Below, one piece after another: positions 51,160 through 59,629 of a stretch of DNA of 64,000 nt (position 1 is the stretch's first letter; the number at the start of each line of letters is the position of its first letter). The DNA lies in contig JAEEVL010000013.1 in the NCBI GenBank assembly GCA_016290875.1, positions 1 through 64,000 of the forward strand, read 5' to 3'. Source of the DNA: Ruminococcus sp. (lineage in GTDB: Bacteria; Bacillota; Clostridia; Oscillospirales; Ruminococcaceae). The notes beneath the pieces are model-generated. The model was given only the letters and a program-made list of their open reading frames with translations. It had not been told where the DNA came from and did not search any database. The translations under genes and the position numbers were made by a program.

Positions 51160-51529
51160 GGGGGCGTAAAGGTTTCGACGGGGATTTTGAAGTATGATAA
51201 GCGAGCGGAGCACGGCGTGATCTCCATAACCGTCGCCACGTTTAAATATAAACGCAAGAAATAACATTACAGTTTCTAGAAATAGCGAACTGGTAGCTGC
51301 TTAAGTCAGCTTCTGTCCACCGGATGAGTACCACGGCTTCCGCTTGGACATCGATTAGTGGTGAACGATATAAAGGCGTGTCCGTGCCTTTATATTGTAT
51401 ACGGACTACTCTGTCTCTCAGCCCGTTTACCGGCGGTCTGACAGGGGAATCTTAATAGGTAAAATACGCTCGTAGAAAGTTGTATGGATGAGTTTTCGGA
51501 CAGGGGTTCAATTCCCCTCGCCTCCACCA
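51160..51529 (+). ncRNA. ssrA: tmRNA
   Basis: 5' GGGGGCGTAAAGGTTTCGACGGGG, 3' GTTCAATTCCCCTCGCCTCCACCA (tRNA-Ala-like); tag ORF 51254-51304 ending GTA GCT GCT TAA; smpB about 3 kb upstream. Confidence 0.96.
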
Positions 51530-51676
51530 GAATCAAGGCTTGTAAATGGCTTAAAATAGTCACTTTGCAAGCTCGTCCTTTTTTATAAGTGCTTTCAACC
51601 ACTTATTGACCACTTGTTTTTTAATTTGACATTTTAGTTGCTCCGCAGAGCTTTTGCTCTGCGGAGATTATTTATG

Positions 51677-52942
51677 TCATTGACATAGCTTGGCTTTCTT
51701 CTTCCTGCTCGTCCTCATCTCCTTCAGTGAACATATCAGATTCTTCTGCGGACTTGATTTCTGCGTTATCTTCTCTCGTGTAAATCTCAGTGCGTTACTT
51801 ATGGCATCGCAGTTTCGAGCCCTTGCCTCTTGGAACATATGGGAATACAGGTTCAAAGTCGTTCCTACGGCACTATGTCCCATATCGGATGAAACTGCGA
51901 CAACATCTATTCCTTCATAGATGAGAAGTGATGCATGCAGGTGTCGTAGAGCGTGAATACCGCGGAATGGGATTTTTATTTTTTTACAATAATCCTTTAA
52001 CCACTTATAGGGCATTTCTGGATACATCGGAGCCCCATTCCATTTAGTGAACAGTCTGTCGTGATCTTCCCATTTGCTACCGAGTCTCTGTGCTTCCTTT
52101 GACTGCTCCTGTTGAAATCTTTTCAGCAGTTCCATTACAGTTTCCGGGAATTTTGAAATACGTTGAGACTTTTTCGTTTTTGTGGTATCAGTATAGATAC
52201 CCTTTTCAGAGGTGTACTGAGAGGTGCGTCGTATCTTAATTGTGTTGTAGTTGAAATCAATGTCTTTCCATTCAAGACCGAGCATTTCACTTCTTCGGAA
52301 TCCACTATAAATTGCAAGTGTAAGATATACTTGATAGTTTAACGGCTCATTTTGCAGATTGCTGAACAGCTTTTTCACCTCGTCCAGCGTATATATTTCC
52401 TTTTCTGTCTGTTCAGTTTTCGGAACAACTACGCGCCTGCAAGGATTGTCCGTCAGCATACCCATTCTGACGGCATAGTTGAACACGTCGCTTATAAAGT
52501 TCAGGTGATGCACAGCTGTTTTTCTTGAAAGTGACTTGCCGTTGTTCAGATTTTTTTCATTAACAAGCAGACCTGTGATGAATTTTTGTATGTCACGCGA
52601 AGTTATCTTGTCAAGCCGTTTGTGACCAAGAGCGGGATATATACGCTTGGTGACCTGTATCATCTTTGAATACGATGTGGCTCGCAGATTAACTTTAGCG
52701 TATTCTTCAAGCCATTGTTCGGCGAATGTTTCAAACTTGATTGCAGATGTTATTTGTCCTTTCTTGCATTCCTCCTCGAACAGCACCGCCTGCCTGTTGA
52801 CCTCCTTTTCTATCTGCTTGGGAGTCATACCGGGGGCCGGATAGTAGCTTTTGTATTGGTTATGCTGCTTTCCGTCAACGCCATAGCCGCAAGATACTTT
52901 TATCTCATAAGAACCATTCTTCCTTTTTCTGAAAGTCGCCAT
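51677..52942 (-). CDS. Tyrosine recombinase/integrase
   Basis: 'IHALRHLHASLLIYEGIDVVAVSSDMGHSAVGTTLNLYSHM' catalytic H-x-L-R...H...Y pattern; N-terminal AP2-like/SAM-like domains. Confidence 0.96.
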   Translation of the reverse strand: MATFRKRKNGSYEIKVSCGYGVDGKQHNQYKSYYPAPGMTPKQIEKEVNRQAVLFEEECKKGQITSAIKFETFAEQWLEEYAKVNLRATSYSKMIQVTKRIYPALGHKRLDKITSRDIQKFITGLLVNEKNLNNGKSLSRKTAVHHLNFISDVFNYAVRMGMLTDNPCRRVVVPKTEQTEKEIYTLDEVKKLFSNLQNEPLNYQVYLTLAIYSGFRRSEMLGLEWKDIDFNYNTIKIRRTSQYTSEKGIYTDTTKTKKSQRISKFPETVMELLKRFQQEQSKEAQRLGSKWEDHDRLFTKWNGAPMYPEMPYKWLKDYCKKIKIPFRGIHALRHLHASLLIYEGIDVVAVSSDMGHSAVGTTLNLYSHMFQEARARNCDAISNALRFTREKITQKSSPQKNLICSLKEMRTSRKKKAKLCQ

Positions 52943-53042
52943 ATATCAAACCTCCGTTCAGTAATACGGCGCGTTTTTGCCAACGACATCATACCACAAC
53001 TCTCTGTGGAAGTCCAGCAAAATCGCGCCGTTTGTACTTTTT

Positions 53043-53237
53043 TTACGCAGTCTCGCCGCGCAGATATCTAAGGAATAATTCCTTGTTTATGAGATATTTC
53101 TTACCCGCCATGATATGCGGCACCTGACCATTGATGCACATCTGGCGTACTCTGTATTCAGTCAGCCCTTCGACCAGAGCTGCTGCTTCCTTTATTGTAA
53201 GCATTACGATTTTAGTTTCTGTTTTGTTTTCAGCCAT
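53043..53237 (-). CDS. Excisionase/HTH DNA-binding protein
   Basis: 64 aa; 'LTIKEAAALVEGLTEYRVRQMCINGQVPHIMAGKKYLINKELFLRYL' (MerR/Xis-type HTH), upstream of int. Confidence 0.85.
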   Translation of the reverse strand: MAENKTETKIVMLTIKEAAALVEGLTEYRVRQMCINGQVPHIMAGKKYLINKELFLRYLRGETA

Positions 53238-53327
53238 TCAATCATACTCCTTCTATTTGTTTCGTGGTTGTGTCTGATGTGATTTACATTGTTCATTTTT
53301 CATTACTCCTTTGTAAATTTTTGTTAT

Positions 53328-53436
53328 GGGTACGGTCGTTTGGCGTACCCTTTGGTGAGCCTGCGATTTGCCGACTCAGGTATGTGAGGTGGTATTTCAC
53401 CACCTCATAGTCGTGACGGGATATTTTATCCCGTCA
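53328..53436. repeat. Three consecutive perfect hairpins in the relaxase-xis intergenic region
   Basis: GGGTACG/CGTACCC (53328-53350); TGAGGTGGT atttc ACCACCTCA (53385-53407); TGACGGGAT atttt ATCCCGTCA (53414-53436). Confidence 0.85.
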
Positions 53437-53478
53437 TACCGAATTCCCATTTTGAAAACTCGATGCAGGCACGTTGTG

Positions 53479-54801
53479 TTACCCCATATGCATACCGAGA
53501 TCTTCCTTTTTCCTGAGCTCCTTTGCGAGTGTCTTGCGGTCAACGTGCTCCCGAGCGTATTCAGTATCGTCAGCTGGCTCGTCCTCTATCATCGAAGCCA
53601 AAGTAGCAATGCCGCCGATGATATCAGGTGCAGAAACTCTATCAGCACCACCAGTCGGAGCAGTCTGAAGCCGTGACTTCTGCTCTGCTCGTCGGAGCAT
53701 TTCAGCTGCGATAAGGTCTGCTCGTTCAGCTTCCCAGCCTGTGAGACGAGAGCCTTCGCCGCCTGATCCAGCTTCGACACTTCTAACGTCGTGATTTCCG
53801 ACGTTTGATTCTGTATCGCCAATGACTTCTCTATGACCTGATCGAGTATCGTCTGCTGATTTTGCAGGTACTGTTTCATCTGTGCATATGTCATGGTCTC
53901 GTCCGTCTGAGCCTTGACATCGAACAGCGTGTCCGTCAGCAACTCCAGCTGTGATATCACCGCCAGCCAGTTGTTTTCCTGGACGCAGACCATAGTTGGT
54001 ATGTCCTGTGCTTCCTCCATATTCTGTTTGGAAGCTTCTTTCATTTCTTCGTATTTCGAACTCATATTCCATATTCTCCTTCCTGTATTTTGCTTCGTGA
54101 AGCTTGTTGTCGCGGCATCTCCTGCCGTTGGGACAAGTGTATGTGATGTACTTTCTGTTGTCCTCCCATTTCACATCGTAGCCACACTGCTTCATGTAGA
54201 AGCGAAACTGCTTCTTCGATTTTGCTCTTTTCATGACCATGTCAATGGTATTGGAGAGAGCCATCTTCCAACTTTCGCCTCGCATCGCAACACGATACTC
54301 GCCGTTAGTAACGCCGTTGCTCTGCTTGTGGAGCTCAGGACTCTTGAGGGTTGTCACTCCGTATTTGAGACATATCTCGTCTGATAATTGCCGCAGGTCT
54401 TGCAGTGTGAACTTGTTTGAGTGGTACTTCAAACATGTCTCTGCGTTGACTGCATTGAATATGAAGTGCGAGTGTATATGGTCAGCGTCGGTGTGAGTTG
54501 CCACTACAACTTCGTGCCCTTTGAACGCTCGATCCGCAAACTCAACTGCTATCTTGTGAGCAAGAGCTGCCTCTATCTTGTAGCCGCTCGGGTGTGACTG
54601 GACGAAATGATAGTACTTCACACCGTCAGTCTTTCCGTACATTTCTCTTGTGTTTTTGAACTCCTGATAGGCTGTGGGCAGCGAACAGTTGAGAGCCGTC
54701 ACGAACTTTTTATTCTCGGTCTTGTCATCGCGGCAGATGTAGTCGAGGCTCTTCTTGCCACCGCCACCGCCTTTCGTACTTATCGCTGTGACCGTCGCCA
54801 C
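53479..54801 (-). CDS. MOBP-type relaxase (MobA/VirD2-like)
   Basis: 'YYHFVQSHPSGYKI', 'VVVATHTDADHIHSHFIFNAV' histidine-rich relaxase motif; GTG start overlapping the mobC stop. Confidence 0.92.
   Translation of the reverse strand: MATVTAISTKGGGGGKKSLDYICRDDKTENKKFVTALNCSLPTAYQEFKNTREMYGKTDGVKYYHFVQSHPSGYKIEAALAHKIAVEFADRAFKGHEVVVATHTDADHIHSHFIFNAVNAETCLKYHSNKFTLQDLRQLSDEICLKYGVTTLKSPELHKQSNGVTNGEYRVAMRGESWKMALSNTIDMVMKRAKSKKQFRFYMKQCGYDVKWEDNRKYITYTCPNGRRCRDNKLHEAKYRKENMEYEFEIRRNERSFQTEYGGSTGHTNYGLRPGKQLAGGDITAGVADGHAVRCQGSDGRDHDICTDETVPAKSADDTRSGHREVIGDTESNVGNHDVRSVEAGSGGEGSRLTGWEAERADLIAAEMLRRAEQKSRLQTAPTGGADRVSAPDIIGGIATLASMIEDEPADDTEYAREHVDRKTLAKELRKKEDLGMHMG
53589..54065 (-). CDS. MobB-like coiled-coil/TM protein nested out of frame within the relaxase gene
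   Basis: 158 aa, different frame on the same strand as the relaxase; GGAAGGAG SD (complement 54076-54083) 10 nt before ATG 54065; coiled-coil body; C-terminal TM 'LLRLVVLIEFLHLISSAALLLWLR'. Confidence 0.7.
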   Translation of the reverse strand: MSSKYEEMKEASKQNMEEAQDIPTMVCVQENNWLAVISQLELLTDTLFDVKAQTDETMTYAQMKQYLQNQQTILDQVIEKSLAIQNQTSEITTLEVSKLDQAAKALVSQAGKLNEQTLSQLKCSDEQSRSHGFRLLRLVVLIEFLHLISSAALLLWLR

Positions 54802-55112
54802 TACTTCACCTCCCTCAGCAGCTGACCTATCAGCTCCGTGACCTTGGTATGCTCATCGAGGAGCGGCTGAAAGTTCACTGCGGTCAGCCTGTCCATGTTA
54901 GCCAGTGTAGCTATCTGATTCAGGTTGCGTCCGATAGCTTTCTGCTGCCGAACTATCTCGTCGACGCCATTGGCGACAACGATTTTCTTGCCGAGAGCGC
55001 AACGGATTACGAAGTCGTTGAGCTTCAAGCCGTGCCTCTCAGCAAGTTCATGGATATGCCTGCTTTCTTCATCTGTACAGCGTATCGCTATTGTCGTATT
55101 TCGTTTTCTCAT
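54801..55112 (-). CDS. MobC-like relaxosome accessory protein
   Basis: 'NTTIAIRCTDEESRHIHELAERHGLKLNDFVIRCALGKK...IGRNLNQIATLANM' typical MobC; start refined to ATG 55112 with CAGGAG SD. Confidence 0.88.
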   Translation of the reverse strand: MRKRNTTIAIRCTDEESRHIHELAERHGLKLNDFVIRCALGKKIVVANGVDEIVRQQKAIGRNLNQIATLANMDRLTAVNFQPLLDEHTKVTELIGQLLREVK

Positions 55113-55390
55113 GTTATCTAACTCCTGACTTTTGTTGGTGTATGCCTTTGAATTGAAGTGGGTTCGGGCTTCTGCCCGACAAGCAAAGGCGGCAGGCGGA
55201 ATGCCGGCTGCTATGCTTGCCAACCCAGTGGGGTTGATTTTTCTCGGGTACCGCTACTTTTTCCTCTGCCGATAGTATCTGTGCGGTATCGCCACACTCG
55301 CTCCACGTTGCGCCACAATCGCTTTCACCGCCGCAGGTGGGATAACTACCCGATCTCTGTATCGATGGCAAAAAATGGGCGTTTTTGTGC

Positions 55391-55417
55391 GTGACAGTAA
55401 CTCAGCCGTGACAGTAA
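55391..55417. repeat. Direct repeats GTGACAGTAA x2 (17-nt pitch), downstream of the repA-like gene
   Basis: 55391-55400 and 55408-55417; related GTGACGGTAA at 55498-55507 and inverted TACTGTCAC at 55523-55531. Confidence 0.6.
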
Positions 55418-55460
55418 AACTACCGACACGGAAACCTACTGACACGCCCCGCAGATGAAG

Positions 55461-56501
55461 CTATATAGACGTTTGTGAGCTGTCGGGCAACGCCTGCGTG
55501 ACGGTAACATTTCTACGGTCACTACTGTCACACTTGCCGTTGTAGTGAAGAATAATAATGCGACCTCTGTGAACTCTTTCGTACTTAAACTCAATTCCGT
55601 ACTTGCTGAGTTCATATCCGTTCTGTACAAGGTCTCTTGTAACTCTGTTCGGATAAATAATCTCAGTGGTAACTGATTTCAATTCTTCAACCAACTCAGT
55701 TGCAGTGCCTTCAAAGTGGATGCGCTCTTTGATGAAAAGATAAACAGCGGAGAGAACAATATTGTCGCGGCTCTTTTGTTTAGGTGCGCTCTCAACTATC
55801 CAGCGCATGACATCAGTATCAAAATGCATTTGCAGTTCAGCGTTCTCGAAGTCACGACCAACGCAGTGAAGTGTTGCACGACCTGAACCACGTCTTGTTT
55901 CTATGAGGACGTAACTTCCGTCTGCACTTCCGCTGATACCTGTACTGCCTGATATCAAATTGAATGGATCATTGTCCTTACACTTGCGAGTGTGATGTAT
56001 CAGTAGAATGCAGATACCTAAGCGATACGCAAGTTGCTTGAGTGCAATTAATTCAGCATAGTCAGTACCATAGCTTGACTCAACATTGCTGCGTACCATT
56101 TGCATGACATCGACCACAACGATTTTCAAGTCACCGTGTTCTTTCTTGAAGCTTTCAATCTGCTCTTCAAGACCTGCACCTATTTTGTCAGATGCAACTG
56201 CAAAGTGTAATGACTCAATCGGTTCTGCGTTCATCTGAAACAATCTGTCCTGTACGCGCTGATAGTTATCTTCCAGGCACAAGTACAGCGCTGTACCCTG
56301 AATAGTTTCTCGACCAAGCACAGGAACACCTGTTGCAATGCTGAGACAGATATCCATTGCCAGCCATGACTTACGGACCTTTTGTGCGCCTGCGAGGACG
56401 TACAGTCCCTGTGTGAGCAGACCGTCAATGATGAACTCCTTTGGCTTGAATACTGTTGAGAGTATTTCTTCTGCGGTTTTCGTTTGTAACATATTACTCA
56501 T
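55461..56501 (-). CDS. RepA-like AAA ATPase (element replication helicase)
   Basis: 'GLYVLAGAQKVRKSWLAMDICLSIATG' Walker A-like, 'LKIVVVDVMQMV' Walker B, 'CILLIHHTRK' sensor of the RecA-like RepA family. Confidence 0.85.
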   Translation of the reverse strand: MSNMLQTKTAEEILSTVFKPKEFIIDGLLTQGLYVLAGAQKVRKSWLAMDICLSIATGVPVLGRETIQGTALYLCLEDNYQRVQDRLFQMNAEPIESLHFAVASDKIGAGLEEQIESFKKEHGDLKIVVVDVMQMVRSNVESSYGTDYAELIALKQLAYRLGICILLIHHTRKCKDNDPFNLISGSTGISGSADGSYVLIETRRGSGRATLHCVGRDFENAELQMHFDTDVMRWIVESAPKQKSRDNIVLSAVYLFIKERIHFEGTATELVEELKSVTTEIIYPNRVTRDLVQNGYELSKYGIEFKYERVHRGRIIILHYNGKCDSSDRRNVTVTQALPDSSQTSI

Positions 56502-56796
56502 ACGATTCCTCCTTTCTCATAAGATTCCCTAACACAGCCGGCAGCTTTTTTTGTTACGGGTAACTACCCGCGCAAACTATTTGTGTGGGCTGTGTCGGGC
56601 AATTCGTCACCTCCTTGAACGTGGGCAATAAAAAAGCGCCCCGCGAAATGCGAAGCGTTTTGCCCTCTAAATATATTATGGTACGATTTTTTGAATTTGC
56701 ATAAAATCAGGTAACAATTATTTTTCGTTCAAAACGACAATTTTACTTGCATTTTGATTTGAGGTGTGATATACTATAATCGGAGGCGAAGAACAT

Positions 56797-57894
56797 ATGT
56801 TTTCTGACATAACTTTTTACGTCAAAGGAAAGACTATTGAAGTAAACGGACAGGATTTCCTGCTTGGTGAGCTTACTGAGTCCTGCCTGAATATTACTCC
56901 TGATGAATTCCATGAGATAAGAGACAGGCATAAAAAACTAAAGGATAAGATCAAGCCTGAAATTATAAATGAAACCCATGATGAAAAATTACTTGATTCA
57001 TGGATAGATGAACTCTTTGAAATCGACAGTCTGATGCGGAAACATATGATTTTTCAAGTAATAGGTGATCCGGTTGAAGAACTGCGTTCGTTAGTAAGCA
57101 GCGATGATCTCCTTGAAAGAATAACTGTTTTTCTTCCTATGATTATTAAATATGATATTATAATTCAAGATATATACAGCTTTAATCAGACTATCTTCGT
57201 TTTTATTATAAACTGGATAATGAATCTCGGGAAATATGAGCCATGGAACTATGCGGCAGCATATTATGATTTTGTATATTCACCATCAGCGTACAAGTAT
57301 ATAATAAACCCGATACAGCATAGCGGAGGTATGTATAAATACCATGATGCGCTGTCATCATTCACTCTTGTACCGAGAGAAAAATTCAAGGGCAGCGGTG
57401 AATACATTATTGCTGAGTATTATCATACATCTTCATTGCAATCATTATTGAAAATTGACTACATGAAGGGACTTATGATAGGTCACTGTATCCGCAGGTG
57501 CGAGCATTGCAAACGATTCTACCTTTCGACAAACGCATACAGAACACGTTTCTGCGACAAGCCATCGCTTGAAGATCCCCAGTTCACCTGTAAACAGATC
57601 GCATACAGGAAGACTCATGTTAAGGATAGTAATGACAATAATCCCAAATATCAGACATACAAAAAAGCTGTACACCGAATAATGAGAAGCTATCAACGCG
57701 GAGCCATTACGGAAGAAGTGCGTGACACATTATTGAATAAAGCCGAAGCCATTTATCACAAGGCTTCTACATCACCAAAGCACAGTGATCAGGTATTTGA
57801 AAAGCAAATGTCCTCGGATAACCTGTACAAGCTGTGCGGCATCGAACCACCAAAGCGCGGACGTCCAAAGGCGGTGAAAGATGAAAACGGATAA
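56797..57894 (+). CDS. DUF6076-like protein with C-terminal zinc-binding motif
   Basis: 'HCIRRCEHCKRFYLSTNAYRTRFCDKP...FTCKQIAYRK'; GGAGG SD upstream. Confidence 0.65.
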   Translation: MFSDITFYVKGKTIEVNGQDFLLGELTESCLNITPDEFHEIRDRHKKLKDKIKPEIINETHDEKLLDSWIDELFEIDSLMRKHMIFQVIGDPVEELRSLVSSDDLLERITVFLPMIIKYDIIIQDIYSFNQTIFVFIINWIMNLGKYEPWNYAAAYYDFVYSPSAYKYIINPIQHSGGMYKYHDALSSFTLVPREKFKGSGEYIIAEYYHTSSLQSLLKIDYMKGLMIGHCIRRCEHCKRFYLSTNAYRTRFCDKPSLEDPQFTCKQIAYRKTHVKDSNDNNPKYQTYKKAVHRIMRSYQRGAITEEVRDTLLNKAEAIYHKASTSPKHSDQVFEKQMSSDNLYKLCGIEPPKRGRPKAVKDENG

Positions 57895-58666
57895 ACTTAT
57901 AGAGCAGTATTATAACGGCGATAATACCGCCCTTGATATTCTGTACAGACAAAATACAAACTATATCCACAATATCGTTGCTGACATTTCCAAGCGCAGC
58001 GGATTGAAACTGTCCGAGGATATGCAGCAGGACTTGGAACAAGTCGGTGCATTAGAATTCGTGGAGCGCCTGCGTGAGAAAAAGTTTGATCCAACAGTAA
58101 GCAAGCTCCAGACATATCTTTATCCTTTTATCTTCGGAAAGATGTGGCGGTATATAGAGGAATACTATGGACTCATAAATATCTCACACGGCACTATGAC
58201 ACAGATACGCAAGTGTAAAAAGCTGCACATCAACGGACTTGCTATTGAGAAGATAGCAAAGGAGTTGAATATAAAGGAGAAGTTAGTTGTTGATTGTCTG
58301 AACTTCACATTTCGATACGAACAACTCATGCTATCATTTGATGACGATCCTGACGAAGACCAGAATCCTCGCATAGCTCCTATCGGAGACAACGTCAGCA
58401 AGAAAGCTCTCCAACGAGCGGTATATCCATTGCTGAGACGGGAGTATGTCAAACTGAAGGCAGAGCAACAGCATATTCTCGGTTGCTACCTGGGAATATT
58501 CGGCTACGCCAAGATGCCAGTATCTGATATCGCTGATATGCTTATGGTCACTAGGAATACTGCTCAAAAAAAGATTCGTAAAGCTCTTGAAAAGCTGTAT
58601 GAGTATGTTTGGGACAGCGAGATCAAGTATTGGATAAATGCGTATTTGGCTTTGTTTTTATATTAA
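57881..58666 (+). CDS. Sigma-70-like factor
   Basis: Region 2-like 'DILYRQNTNYIHNIVADISKRSGLKLSEDMQQDLEQVGALEFVERL' and region 4-like 'MPVSDIADMLMVTRNTAQKKIRKALEKLYEYVW'; overlaps the upstream ORF end. Confidence 0.7.
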   Translation: MKTDKLIEQYYNGDNTALDILYRQNTNYIHNIVADISKRSGLKLSEDMQQDLEQVGALEFVERLREKKFDPTVSKLQTYLYPFIFGKMWRYIEEYYGLINISHGTMTQIRKCKKLHINGLAIEKIAKELNIKEKLVVDCLNFTFRYEQLMLSFDDDPDEDQNPRIAPIGDNVSKKALQRAVYPLLRREYVKLKAEQQHILGCYLGIFGYAKMPVSDIADMLMVTRNTAQKKIRKALEKLYEYVWDSEIKYWINAYLALFLY

Positions 58667-58762
58667 ATTTCACTGTTGTTTTATCAACAAAACTATTGAC
58701 TGATTTGATAAAAAATGCTAAAATATATATTGTATATAAATATTTCAGAGGGAGGTAAAACT

Positions 58763-59617
58763 ATGAAAAAAACGGTCGCACTAATAACAGCAGTAATGCT
58801 TGCAACATCAATGGTCTCATCTTGCGGTAAATCCGCAACAAGCGGAAGCAGTAGCCAAAGAGGCGAACAAACTAATAGTGAACATCAATGGCAGAACTCA
58901 GAAACACTGAATGAATGGCAGAAGAGTTTACTTAAAGCTGAGGGACTTCCTACAGACATTGAACAGCTATCACCTTCGCAAAAGCGCTCTATACAGCATA
59001 TCTACGAAATGATAACTTACCTCAACGAAAAATATGACGAGGAGTTCGTTTATGCCGGATATGTTGAACCGGGGGTTATGGATGAGGAAACTCTTTATGC
59101 TCGTTCACTATCGGATGAAAAGCAAAGCGCTGTTACTGTAAAAATTGACTCTAATGGTGATTTTACTGATGATTATTATAGTGTAGGAATTAGAGATTAC
59201 TGTGAAAAACTCTATAATGACTTTATAAAGGGATATTTTAATTCTGATAAAGCTGTTATTTTTATTGATAATTTTGATTGCAAAATTAATAATCTCAATG
59301 AGATTAAAAATGATAATTTTGAAAACAAAGTTGGGGGATGTAATAATATATTTATTTCAAGTAAAATCTGTACAGAGAAGGAATTTGAGGATTTTATTGC
59401 TGATTATTATCGCTGGTGTGATAAACACGAACTTGTTTTAACTAATAGAATAACATTAATAGATATTGATGATTTTTCAAATATTAATTATTTGAATTAT
59501 ACTGATTATTATAAAAGAGAGCTATTTCTTGCAGATTATATACTTAATCTATATGGGAATCATGAATATACAACAACTTTAGAAAAAAAACTTGAAGAAT
59601 TAGGAAAAAATAATTAA
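58763..59617 (+). CDS. Hypothetical lipoprotein preceding the RTX-lipase gene
   Basis: ATG 58763 after GGGAGG SD; signal peptide with lipobox 'MVSSCGKS'; no recognised domain. Confidence 0.7.
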   Translation: MKKTVALITAVMLATSMVSSCGKSATSGSSSQRGEQTNSEHQWQNSETLNEWQKSLLKAEGLPTDIEQLSPSQKRSIQHIYEMITYLNEKYDEEFVYAGYVEPGVMDEETLYARSLSDEKQSAVTVKIDSNGDFTDDYYSVGIRDYCEKLYNDFIKGYFNSDKAVIFIDNFDCKINNLNEIKNDNFENKVGGCNNIFISSKICTEKEFEDFIADYYRWCDKHELVLTNRITLIDIDDFSNINYLNYTDYYKRELFLADYILNLYGNHEYTTTLEKKLEELGKNN

Positions 59618-59629
59618 GGAGATGCGATT

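Noticed and set aside
55114-55371. 85-aa minus-strand ORF between mobC and repA
   Set aside because: No SD or domain, unusual composition; region more likely non-coding (oriT/intergenic).
55343-56570. Shared 10-mer TAACTACCCG at 55343-55352 and 56561-56570 flanking repA as operator pair
   Set aside because: A single 10-mer match within a few kb is expected by chance; only the second copy forms a palindrome (CGGGTA AC TACCCG).
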